Source: Drosophila persimilis | Lineage: Eukaryota; Arthropoda; Insecta; Diptera; Drosophilidae | NCBI RefSeq assembly: GCF_003286085.1 | Contig: NW_020825340.1 | Span: 186,001 to 250,000, forward strand | Length of the DNA: 64,000 nt | Direction: 5' to 3' | Shown: positions 51,201 to 62,090 of the stretch, piece after piece | How positions within the stretch are numbered: the stretch's first letter is position 1 | How the letters are laid out: each line of letters begins with the position of its first letter | Made by a program: the position numbers and the translations under genes | The notes under the pieces: model-generated | What the model was told of the DNA's origin: nothing | Databases searched by the model: none | What the model saw: only the letters and a program-made list of their open reading frames with translations

Positions 51201-54200
51201 TGAGTGCCACTGGCCACTGTTAAGGGGGTTGTTGGTGTGCTCCTTGGCTGTGAGGCGGAGGAGTAGTACGAGTATTAGATAGATATATGTACATAAGCGT
51301 GGACGACTGGGTGGGAGGAATGAGGGCTCTTCTGTGGGACCTTAATCCGAAGTAGATAGTAGTTTTCATTGATTGACATTTTATGGGTAAACTGAACAGG
51401 TGTTGTGTTCCACCTCCCAAGCTTTTTAATTGTATCCTTAATGCTTTTGTTACACTACACTATAGATTTGAAAATGCATATCAATAGTAAATTGATTGCA
51501 AATTGTAAAAAGAAAGTTTCTTAACTTACATTTTACTGTTAGTATAAAATTATATTTAAAATAAATAAATTTATAATAATATAAATTTAAGAGTGAAATT
51601 TTGTAAGAGTGCCAACTAAATCAATAAAGATATTCCTCTATTGTTGCTTCTTCAATTATGCACAATTCCAAAATTGTATGCAAAAACGATGGCTGCATTT
51701 ATTAACGAACATTCAGGGCATGAAAGTATCTGTGTATATCAATTACAGATTGGGCGCAAGGCCGTCTAGCAGTCAGTCCGATAGATAGACAGACAGTCCC
51801 ACACATATTGTGCATACATATGTAGATATATACTGCATATGTAACTATATATGTAGCTGTCCATGTATGGCAACGCAATAATCAAACAAAATTGAGTGCA
51901 ATACAGTAACATTGATCGGCCAATAACTATTAGATATTATTTTGGCCAAAATCCAATCGATAGGGGAAAAGTAGACTGCCGCTGCCGCTGCCGCTGCCGC
52001 CAGCCGGTTAATTACGTGACATGTTACGTTCGATTCGAAAACAAGTTAAACACGTAATTAAATTCAGAAAATCAAGCAACAAACTCACCTCGAAATGTGC
52101 ATTGAACTTTTTCTGTTTCAGTTTTTGTAACCAATTCTACATAGTTGGATTGCACTTGGGTTGGATGCTGATAATGATAACCCCCAGAGATGAACCCCTG
52201 CTGGGGCCTACGGGACGGATGTGTAAGAAATAAAAAACAGCTGATGATGTACATATGTCTGCTAGTGTGTGAGTGGTATCTGTGTGTGTGTGTGTGTGTT
52301 TGTGTAACTGTGTAATTTTTCAGTTGGTAAACAAATGTCGTGTAAATAACGGACAAAGAGGAAGAAGAAATTCCAAAAATTTTGGTGCTGCATTGTTTGT
52401 TGTATTGACAACATCGCTGGGCTTATCGCCTCACTGTTGTCTGAACAAATATACCAACAGTATAACATATATACATATATATACCTATATTCATATGTAC
52501 ATATATTTTATAGACAGACAGATACAGTGGAAACTCTGTTGAAAGAACACACATAGCTGTAGTGTGGGTCTAAAAAAAAGAGATTCCAGAGTACGCATGT
52601 TTTCTGCATAATTTCAGGGAAAACTGGATATGAGATAGACTTTTCCTGAGCGGAGGAACAATATATACTTTATAAATAACCTGACTACAGATGGAACATT
52701 ACATAAATATTTTCTGGATTTAACAAGGGCTCCACAAGGGCTGCACTAAAAATCATAATTTGATTGGAGTGCAAAGCAGGAAGTACGCTGATGAATCGAA
52801 GTAGCTTGAACCGAGCCGAGCAGATCAGACTGGAGCATGTCTGAGCTGCACAGCTCTGTTATCGGCTCTCTCTCCCTCCTCTAATGTGTGTCAATTGTGA
52901 TAAGAGCCCCTATATGATGTACCACATAGGCATCTCCAACCGCCTTCTCCTCCCCCTCCCCAGATTGAATGCAGTATGCCATTCAATATGCATATAAAGC
53001 AGTGTTCTACCCCCCCTCCATCGTTAGGGCCTGGCCCGCCATGACTAATTAAGTAACCAAAAAAAATAAGAGAACTGAGAGCAAAAACATCACAAATTCT
53101 CAGCATTAAAACGTGCCGACAACTTTGTAAAGGCTGCCAAAAACTGCACAGACATACATACATACATATATGTGTATGTACGTTTATATTTTTATGCATA
53201 TACATATGTGTGTGTGTACATATGTGCAGTTTTTTGGGACATGCTTTAGGGGGTTCGATTTACTTTTAGATGGGCTATTTTACTTTCTGGAGAAGCTTGT
53301 TATGGTACTCAATATTCCTGCTTCTAGCTTGTAAGCACCGCATTCCCCAAAAATCGATGTAAAGCCAACTCTCGAATTCCACTCTAAGTCCCCTGGGAAG
53401 GGTATCCATCCCTTGGTCAGATACCTTGGCTAAGGACTGATTCCTTTTAGGGCGTGCGCTGCCATATGCATTTTCGATTTTTGCGCTTTTTGCTCGTGTG
53501 AATCATGAGCATTAAGCATAAAACCGACATTTAGCTGATTGATCTTAATAAGAATTTGTGCGGGTCTGCGGCCGGGCCAGGCTCGCTAACGGATCGCTGG
53601 AACGGGTCAATAACATTTTTGGATGGTCTGAGTCCAAGTCGGAGTTCCAGGCCCAGAACCAGGCCCAGGCCCAGGCCCAGCCAAAGTCCCAGTCCATTTG
53701 AGGGCGTTGCTGGGCTGCGCCTGCGCAACATAACAAACTTTCCGTGTGTTTGTGTGTTCCTCAGTGTATCTGTGTATTTCTGAAACTTTTAATAACTCAG
53801 AGTCAAAAATGGAGAAGGAGTCGCGGGGTCCAAAGTCGGAGAAGGAGTCGCGTGGACCAAGTGTTCCTTGTCGGAAATTAAAGTTTGCATTTTTTTTTGA
53901 GTTATGTTTTTTAAATATTTTTCCTTTTTTTTTGATTACTTATCTTAGGACATCGTTGAGTTTTCCCTCTATACAAACAGGCAATATACATGCATAAAAT
54001 ATCTTTTTATATGGTATATAACATGTGATTTGCACTTAGTCCGGAGCGGAGCGGATGTCTGTGCTCGTTTTTTGAATGAAATTTGTCGTCAAAACACGTA
54101 GAATTAGCAAAACAAATTTTCGACTGGAATATGGGCGGGTGCTGTCTGTTGTTCTGTTGGTCTGTTGGCCTGTTGCATATTTCATATCTTATTCTGGTTC

Positions 54201-54395
54201 CCGTTTTAAATCGGCTTTATGTTGATTGCTCTGCAGAGCAGATTTATGCGCAAGTGTTCAATGTAGGAAAATTTTATTTATTGATGGATTGGGGGAAGTA
54301 AGCTCCCTAAAAACTGTGCCAACATGCGCAAAAACTAAGATACTGATACCAAAACAAGTAGAATGCAGATACAATGCAGAGTTTATATATGTATA

Positions 54396-54531
54396 CAGTC
54401 GAACTTCTCTATTACGAACTGCCGTACAACGAAGTTTTCTACACATCGAATTTATTTTCAGATCACTGCAATGCTTCGAATTTTCCGTACAACGAATTCC
54501 CCTAGATATTCGCCATAAAGAAGTTCGACTG
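54396..54531. mobile_element. Pogo-like MITE, well preserved
   Basis: 136 bp with perfect 13-bp terminal inverted repeats (CAGTCGAACTTCT) that extend imperfectly to about 23 bp (20 of 23). TA duplications lie at 54394-54395 and 54532-54533. CAGT ends with TA targets are typical of pogo/Tigger elements. No coding capacity. Confidence 0.85.
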
Positions 54532-57500
54532 TACGTACATATTGACGAACTTATGTATTGTCACAGCAATACAACTCCAGTGTAGTGCTTTTAAATTAAT
54601 CAATTTTCTATAAGATTGGATTCTTTTAAAAAAAATTTTAAGCGAATAAATGTCTAAAATTAGGCGTACAAAAGTATTGCCATACCTAACAGTTTTTCAT
54701 ATTTTTTGACATGGGTTTTTGCAATTTGCATATAGCATTTGAGGAAAGGTTTTTCTTCTAAGTACTTTGGTCTCTAGTCTTACTTTCCCCAAGTAAAATC
54801 ACTTCCAACTGCATTTGATTTCAGTGTTTGGGGGTCTCTAAATTGTTAAAATATCGCCAATGCGCAATATGTTTTACACCCCGCCCTTTATTAACTCACT
54901 CTCTGTCTATCCAGTCTGCGAAATAAATTGAATCAAACTGCACAAATAACCGAAACAGCCAAAAAAAGACAATAAAACTCGTTTTTGATGTCTGCAGATC
55001 AAATTAAATGCAATTAAACTGGAATTGATATACATAACAGCTGAAATTCGGGGAAACTCAGATTCGCTTGGGTTAGAAGAAGAGTTCTGTTCTGTTCTGT
55101 TCTGTTCTGTCTACTTGGACTCTGCTGGAGCACTTGACAGCCTACTCTCCCGGATCTCCTTACCCCTCATTCCATTTATCATGGCACAGCACTGTGTCTC
55201 GGATCTCGGGTTTCGTCTAGCTCATGTCTACGCTGCGAAAGAGTTTTTTGATTGGGTCCGTCTCTGTCCGTCCTGTGCCCCAGATATCTCCCTTCCCTTG
55301 GGGTCTGAGTCTGGGTCTGGTCTGTCTTGTCTGCCTTCTGTCTGCCTTTTGTGTCTTTTGTGGTCCTTTTGTTGTATTTGGGTTAGACGTTAGTCAAGTT
55401 TTTGCCCTTTTTTTGGGTTGCTTGCTAAATTCGGGTTCTTTGTTTTGATTTCGCATTTTTGATATCATTGATATCACGGCATGTGCGAAAGGGGTATGGT
55501 ATCGGTAGAGGCTTTATATTTTGGTGATGTGTGTATCCATATATGTACATATAGCGAAAAATCTGTAGTGAAATATTGTTTAGTGAATATGGGTGCAGAA
55601 AAGTATTAGAACTAGAAAATTTTGCATTAAAAAAAAAAAAAATATTTCGATTCAAGAAATCTACATTCCTATAGATGATAAGATGATCTGTTTAAATAAA
55701 TATCTAAATGGTAGATTTTGACGGGAGATGAGACTTAAAAGAACTTCCGTTATTGGAAACTGTAAGCCGATTATCTTTCCCACATTCTTGATGGCATTAT
55801 TTCTCAAATTTTAATTCCAAAACTCTGTAATGCGATATCTACGTGGCATGGCGCTTGGAACATTGTTGCCCATCTTTGTTGAAAATTTGCTTAGAACTTT
55901 TTGCACACCCATCAGCCATCCATCTCCAATCGGGGCTGGGGCTGGGGCTGGGGATGTGGCTGTATCTTGCGGCTGGCTGGGGTGCCGAAAAAAGTGGCCA
56001 GACAGACATCTGTTTGTGAGCCAGTGTGTGTGTGTGTGTGTGTGTGTGTGAGAGTATCTGTTGTCTGGACTTTTATTGTACGGCTGACCTTGAATTTATG
56101 GAAATTGCATAAGTGGGAACAGAACAACTTTGTCATATTAAAATAAAAAAAATATACAAACGCAGAACGATGATGACATGCGAGGGGAGAAGATCAAGAA
56201 GTGAGACCTTGGCATTGTGTGGAAGGAAGGACTTTGAATCTAATGAAATGGGGGAAACAATGTGTGGCATGATAAATGTACTTTGTGTATGGGATATTTA
56301 TGCTTGGGATGGGATATATCTTCCATATTTTAAGTGTTTGTCTGCACCCTAAGAACCATAGACATACATACATGTATGTATACAAATATCATTTCCTGGA
56401 TCGCCAGGAATCTTTATGGATATCCGAAACCAAAACCGCCGCCAAATGAATTACAACTTTGCGAAAACGATCCATGAAAGAGGGAAGAAATCCGCAAAAT
56501 GATCAGACTCAGATAACCCTTATCAAGTGTGCGGCATCGCGAAGTGAAAAATACAAATTATGTTTCACAAACAAGAAGAAAACCAAAAAGAAAGAAGGAT
56601 CAGCCTCGAGAGCCGCCGAATCCATAATACCCTTTTGGACATTGGATTTAAATACATACATAAAATACTTGAACTTTTTACAATACATGATATGATGGTG
56701 AGGCTATAGTATCTCGGAAATAGGAGCTCAAGGAAGCATTACCCACTGGCATGCATCCTGGACCATAACACTCTTCGAAGACAGGGTATAAACAACAACT
56801 GAAAAATGCCCGAAAATCAGTTTGTGCGTTACACTGTGTGGTTGTTTGCATTGTGCACCTCTGGCCACCGGCAGCGTATTGGGCGTGGCATGCCTAAATT
56901 CGGTACAACCCACACAAACACAAACACACAGACACATACACACGAGCATGTACATACATTCTGAGCTCTGGGCTGTGATGCAAATTTAACAGTCTGATCA
57001 AATTGTAGTCATTCCCGGATATGTGTGTGTGTGGATAAAATGTGGAATTTTTATTGATTTACAAATTACGGAAATTAGTTTAAAAGGTAGCCATATCAAT
57101 GTATATGTATATGGAAAGATAAGGAGTACTTAATTTGTTTCACTTTTCACATAATTTTGATTGAATTGGAGCCCAGGATGTCTACCTTAAACTGAAAGGA
57201 AGATCTATACCAAGATGTTGCATGAGGCACCAAAAAGCTGTTCTAGAGGGCACACGTGGCATTTCAATTCTTCGTCTGTTCGTCAATGCCATTTAAAGCT
57301 AAGCCGTTCAGCTTTAGTCCCCAGAATCGAATGGTTGACGAGGCGGATAGGTGTCACGTCTTTCCTTTCAACGACTGAAAACTATCCATACAAATCGGAA
57401 CAGCTCCATTGAATGATGAAAAGACAACATTTGGAGTAATCTTTCTCTATCATGTTGCCTAGATTTGAGCAATCACATTGAAATATTTGATTGTTCGTAG

Positions 57501-57639
57501 TGGACATTTTTGCTTCTTCAGAAATACACATATGTACTAAATCACATGTAGAATATATCTCGGATACAAAATTTTATGCTTGATATTTGTCCGAATTGAT
57601 AGAGCGTTTCCAAATTTCCAGTTAAAGCATTTTGTCACC

Positions 57640-58383
57640 ATGGCCAAAACCAAGAACAGCCCGTGCACCATCAAAAAGCGCCTGGAGCAGCAAGTGGCAA
57701 TTCTACGGCGGGAACTGGCGTCGGCGAGGGTAGATCAGAATGACATTAGCCGGAAGTATGCGGCACGCGTGCGGCAGCAGGCAGGCAGCGGCAGCTTCTC
57801 GGACGAGTCTCTGAAGCTAAAGAAACGTATAAAGATTTTAGAGAGAGAAAACCACGAACAGAACCAGTACATATCCTATCTGGAGGAGCAGATCAAACTG
57901 ATGCCTGCTCAGTACGAGAGCAGGATGGTTGACCTCAAGAAGAGCGCCAAGCTCGCGGAAAGGGAACTAAACAAGGTGTACCACGGAATGCGCAGCATTA
58001 AGGAGCAGGTCAAGCAGGTGGACAAACTTAAGGATAGTGTGGCCGTTCTTAAGGCCAGACTGGAACGTCGCGACTTCATCATTGCCCACTACGAGGCCCA
58101 GAACTCGAAGAGAACCGTCATTGTCGAGGATTTGCAGGGGCATCAGAAGTCGGAGTCTCACCATAAGAAGTGCCACACTACCACCCCCACACCCAAGCCA
58201 ACGTCCGAGCCAACGGATGTGACAGCAGAGTCGGAAACAGAACCCCAGGGATCTCTGTTGGTCGAAAAGTACAAAAAGCTAGACAACATCAGAGCTCCGC
58301 TGAAGCATAAGCTAAGGTCCGTGGATTTCTGCAGCCTGGCGGCGGCGCTTAGGATGAAGGGTAAACAATCAGGATCGATCTGA
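57640..58383 (+). CDS. Unrecognised basic coiled-coil protein
   Basis: A 247-residue intronless ORF starts at an ATG in excellent context (CACCATGG). I do not recognise it. The N-terminal half is predicted coiled coil: KKRLEQQVAILRRELASARV, then LKLKKRIKILERENHEQNQY, then KSAKLAERELNKVYHGMRS and VDKLKDSVAVLKARLERRD, roughly residues 10-160. A Thr/Pro/Glu-rich linker follows (about 190-220), then a conserved-looking tail with VEKYKKLDNIRAPLKHK. No signal peptide or membrane segment. The pattern suggests a cytoskeletal, centrosomal or chromosomal scaffold, possibly germline-specific given the lack of introns, but this is inference. Codon usage is G/C-ending, like the neighbouring real genes. 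Confidence 0.8.
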   Translation: MAKTKNSPCTIKKRLEQQVAILRRELASARVDQNDISRKYAARVRQQAGSGSFSDESLKLKKRIKILERENHEQNQYISYLEEQIKLMPAQYESRMVDLKKSAKLAERELNKVYHGMRSIKEQVKQVDKLKDSVAVLKARLERRDFIIAHYEAQNSKRTVIVEDLQGHQKSESHHKKCHTTTPTPKPTSEPTDVTAESETEPQGSLLVEKYKKLDNIRAPLKHKLRSVDFCSLAAALRMKGKQSGSI

Positions 58384-59734
58384 TTGACATGTGTCTTGGT
58401 ATTCATATTTCTGATACCAATTGCTCGACTATAGCGTTTCTTCTTTCCACGAATAGGTAACAGCCCGAAATTGCGTTGTAATTAAATCAATTTATATAAA
58501 CGTTCAGGGGATCATATTGTCTGGCTTTTGTTATACCATTCATGGCGGAACCGGGGCGGAACTTTCGTCAGCATTTCGGCTGTCCGAGTTCTGGGAATTT
58601 TCAGTTTTTCAAGTTCATTGACAAGCAGCTTTGAGCAATGCATTCAGCAGTTGAGAAGGCTGGGAGACGAACCTTATACGGTTATTGCACTAACAATCCA
58701 AAATCAAAAGCGACAAAAACATGTTGGATAATCCGTCTGCAAAAATATGATATAGGGTCTCGCATAACGGCGCTTCGATTTTGGTTGCTTAGATCCGAAA
58801 CTTTTTTGCTGCGGCGCCAGACATAATCCCTACAAAAAGGTTTGGTTTTCCTTATGCAATGCCTGGCCCGTAAGCAGGTCACGTTTTCTTTCCATTCTTA
58901 GAAATGCATGGGTCCGGGTATCCTAATGCAAAATTTGTGCATAAAAGCACGTCCCATAAATCACACAAATGCTCCCAATGACACTCTTTTTCCCGCAGGC
59001 ATACATACATACTGGTAAATGTGATGTCTTAGGGCCTCTATTGAATTCTAATGCCGATTGCTGCACCAGGAAGTGCGTGCACACACCATGGAATGGACAA
59101 TCAATCGCTGGTCAATTGAATCTATTTGTGGCCAGCAATTGGGATTGATTGGTCATCGTTGAATGGCGTTGTAGGTAAGAATTGGGCCAAAAGTTCACCA
59201 GAATCTATCTAATTAAAGGTATCGTATCAGTGATGTCTCACATCTAGGATTTCCATAAGAAATCTTATCATTAGAAAAAGAATCAGAATCAGAAGTGCCA
59301 TGAATCACCCGCCTCCACCTAATGATGAAATTGACAATTTGTCGAGTGCTTACGAGTGGTTTTTCGGTGGGGAGTGGTTTTAGCATATCCCATAGAAATT
59401 TCGGGTAGTCAAACCAGTCCAGTTGGCCTTCGAATACAATTATTATGCATTATATCGGCCCAGAACGATGACCCTGAGAGAACACGCATGAATATGTACA
59501 CATTTGGTTACACAAATACGGGCACGCGGAGTGTGACGTCACGTCGCCAAGGTTCTCCACCAAAATCTGCCACCCTTTGAACTGCAAAACAAAATCTGGG
59601 GTCCGCTTGAGACAATTATTATTAAATACTTAGCTACAATGCGTACATTACATTATTATATAAATTAAACACTACATCGCGGCAGCCAGCAGAACATCTA
59701 GGTAGAATATCCATCTACTTCCAGTTTGGAGTGT
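58384..59734. other. Intergenic DNA between the coiled-coil gene and the microprotein gene
   Basis: No coding sequence recognised. A perfect cAMP-response-type palindrome TGACGTCA lies at 59534-59541 within a short CG-richer segment. Confidence 0.55.
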
Positions 59735-59899
59735 TTATGTGCCCGAAAAGCTGCGGAAATTGTTCTTCAGCAGCAGCACAACAAAAAAAATGCCCACGGC
59801 AATCGTAAACAACTGCACGTTGATCACTTTGGAGTCGACGATGGCCTGGAGCATGTTGTAGATGCTTTCGTTGCGTACTTCGCCGCCACAGCAGTCCAT
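59735..59899 (-). CDS. 54-residue single-pass membrane microprotein
   Basis: The minus-strand ORF starts at the ATG at 59899 (MDCCGGEVRNESIYNMLQ) and ends in NNFRSFSGT. A short acidic N-terminus precedes a helix (IYNMLQAIVDSKV), one hydrophobic transmembrane segment (VQLFTIAVGIFFVVLLLK), and a short basic tail. The frame stays open upstream of the ATG but without another ATG, so the start is the natural one. The well-formed amphipathic and membrane parts suggest a real gene. I do not recognise the family. Its shape fits small organelle or ER membrane proteins. Confidence 0.6.
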   Translation of the reverse strand: MDCCGGEVRNESIYNMLQAIVDSKVINVQLFTIAVGIFFVVLLLKNNFRSFSGT

Positions 59900-60035
59900 A
59901 AAGTAACTAATATTCAGTAAATCTAAATGTTTAAAACTATTGATCCGCTTCACACTTTTTTGTTTGCGAACAGCTGACAGTGCTGGAAAGCGAGAGCAGA
60001 GAGCTGAATTATGTGGCAACGCTCTGGCCTATTAA

Positions 60036-60225
60036 CCCATTCGGAGCCGCTCCTAGACGATTTTTATATAAGTAGTTGATAGAAAACAGTGTTACTGTTG
60101 TCAATTCTGGATTCTCATTGTAGACCACTCCTGTTTACTCCAACTTCTTTCACCTGGCTTGCGCTCCAATTCTTCAAATTTAATCGTTTTCATGGGTATT
60201 TAAATGCCCAACGGCCCTTAATGGG
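60036..60225. mobile_element. piggyBac-like MITE
   Basis: 190 bp bounded by TTAA on both sides (60032-60035 and 60226-60229). Left end CCCATTCGGAGCCG; right end in reverse complement CCCATTAAGGGCCG (11 of 14). TTAA duplications with CCC/GGG ends are the hallmark of piggyBac-type insertion. No ORF. Confidence 0.65.
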
Positions 60226-60492
60226 TTAATTTGTGAACAGCTGCTGTCGTCTGTTTTAAATACAAATTCTTTTATATCCTATATTCTCAGCAATTTAAGC
60301 TGATTTACAATGTCAACGGAGGGGAAATAGACCACCAAGTGACCTTTATCAATTTATAACCGTATAAAAATACGTTTTTAGCAGGGAGGCGCAACCAAAA
60401 CACACAACTCTCTTGAACTGTGGGTTTAGTTTTATTAATTAGTTTAACATAACTATTTGCTAATGTGTGGAGACGAACAATAAAATCCCTGC

Positions 60493-60818
60493 TTATTGGT
60501 CGTTCTCATAGTCAGCGGGGTTCTTGCGCAGCAGAGCGGTGTGCTTACGCTCGGTCAGATCGTAGATCATGTATCCAATGAGGAAAGCTGCAATCCAACA
60601 ACGGTTTTATGTTTGCCAACAAGAATTTGAGGATTATACTTACGTGGAGCCACAATAAAGACATTGGAGCGGAAACGACGGATCATGTTGGGCACTCCAT
60701 TGCTGATGGCACCGGCAAAAGCGCGCTGCTCGAAGGGCGACAGCTTGTAGGTGATAATGCCGTGCACCTTGGCAAGGTTGCCGAAGTGGGCTCCGTTCAA
60801 AATCGACGACAGACGCAT
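60493..60818 (-). CDS. UQCR-Q: Ubiquinol-cytochrome c reductase subunit 8 (complex III)
   Basis: A small single-helix subunit of the mitochondrial bc1 complex in the inner membrane. Two coding exons, 60818-60644 and 60587-60493, join across a 56-bp GTAAGT-CAG intron to give 89 residues. The protein starts MRLSSILNGAHFGNL and has the typical core (ITYKLSPFEQRAFAGAISNG, then NMIRRFRSN). Its membrane helix crosses the splice junction (VFIVAPP then FLIGYMIYDL), and it ends NPADYENDQ. Length matches the UQCRQ/QCR8 family. The sequence CCCCCAG just upstream of the ATG looks like an acceptor, so a noncoding first exon probably starts near the Motif 1/DRE promoter at 61143-61167 and ends at a GTAAAA donor near 61096. 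Confidence 0.95.
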
Positions 60819-61142
60819 ATTTCAAGCTGGGGGAAGAAGGAGACTACTTTAGCAACAACACAAAAAGTTAACCAGTATCTGGATGAAGACACAAATGGTT
60901 ATTATAAACATTATGCACTAGCACTCTTGGCCCCAGAGGTTATGTAATTTTTTCACTACGTCGCCGAACCAGACTGCGGCTGAGAACGTCTGCTCGCAGG
61001 GCTCGATCGCTGCACTTTTGGCACCAAAATAATTATGCATATTTATAGAGCCCAGCACCTGCCACTTGGGAAAATTATGACGCCAAATTTTACCTTGATT
61101 TTGATGATTTTTGATTTTTCAACGCAAGACGTCCGTCTTTGG

Positions 61143-61356
61143 CAGTGTGACCGCAGACTTATCGATAAAATATGCCATCAGAAATGTACCAAAATATACT
61201 GTATCATTTTAAAAATATACCGTATATATACTGACGAGTTCAAGTTCTGTTTTACATATTCCTCGTTTTTGATATTCCGACGAATATTACTAGCTATATA
61301 GAACATTTAGCCATGCCCACGTAATTTAAGCCCATTGATGAATCAATTTTCTACTT
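61143..61356 (-). promoter_or_regulatory. UQCR-Q promoter within a dispersed repeat
   Basis: On the minus strand: near-matches to Motif 6 (TACGGTATATTT and CAGTATATTTT), a perfect DRE (TATCGATA, 61160-61167) and a perfect Motif 1 (CGGTCACACTG, 61153-61143). The block aligns over about 210 bp with 12419-12626 upstream of U4-U6-60K, including GTAGAAAATTGATTCA and GGAATATCAAAAACGAGG. A diverged extra copy lies further upstream near 61445-61510. Confidence 0.75.
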
Positions 61357-62090
61357 AGCTGGCTAGTTTGTAGTCCTTGCTTTTATTGTATTTTGACTAA
61401 AGCAAGGTTTAAACAAAATAGTTCAACAAAAAAAACAGTCGCAATGACGACTAATTCCTGGTTATTCTTTCTTCCGTCGAATATTCCCAGCTACATAGAT
61501 CTCTCAATTTTGCCCAGATAGTTTTAAATGATTGCTGAAACAATTCTAATCAGGATTAACTACTTTTAAGTACTTGCATGTTTTTTGTTTTGACAAAAAC
61601 ACGGTTGATAATTTTACATTTGACATGTAACATGCGCGGCGCCATCTGTTGGTGGTTATCAAAACAACCAGAAATATATTTTTATAAAAAAATTTTGGAG
61701 TTGCTAAAATTATATAATTTGTATGGAATATATCAAAGAAAAGACGTGAAGTAAAAATAAAATATATTACTTGATGATATCATGAAGATTATGACTAATA
61801 CTTCAAGCTTTATTTATAATTCTCAAGTAAAATAAAAATAAAAGTAAAATTCTTTCATGCATTGGTATTCTAATTGTTTACAAAAATGTAATTTATGTGT
61901 ATATAGTATATATATTTATGATCAGTATTTGTACAACTATGAGATGATGCATCTTACAACATAATTAGTATAATTATTTGCGTAAAAAAGAGCAACACAA
62001 ATAGACAAGATTTCACATTTATATGGCAACAATTGCGTTGTATACATATGTACAATAACAATATTCCTTCTTTGAATATCTCTCTCTCGT
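61357..62090. other. Intergenic DNA between UQCR-Q promoter and channel gene 3' end
   Basis: A+T-rich. Contains a CTCF-like site, minus-strand CCAACAGATGGCGCC at 61652-61638, and a degenerate copy of the promoter repeat. The right part should be the 3'UTR of the channel gene. Confidence 0.5.

Larger units (their letters stand above)
43200..57639. other. Second gene desert
   Basis: About 14.4 kb without a supportable coding region. It contains CACTC-family and pogo-like MITEs (47843-48204, 54396-54531), CA and GT runs, and short direct repeats such as CTCAGT (45650-45680), CTCGGA (49585-49615), CCCAGGC (53650-53685), GGGGCT (55930-55955) and TTCTG (55085-55108). The CG- and GAGAG-rich stretch at 50.3-51.2 kb, with a Motif 1-like CGGTCACACTC near 51007, is the best candidate for an unannotated promoter or 5' exon. 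Confidence 0.55.

Noticed and set aside
52526-52600. CAGTGGAAACTCT near 52526 as another pogo-like MITE
   Set aside because: It resembles one end, but I could not find a convincing inverted partner with a TA.
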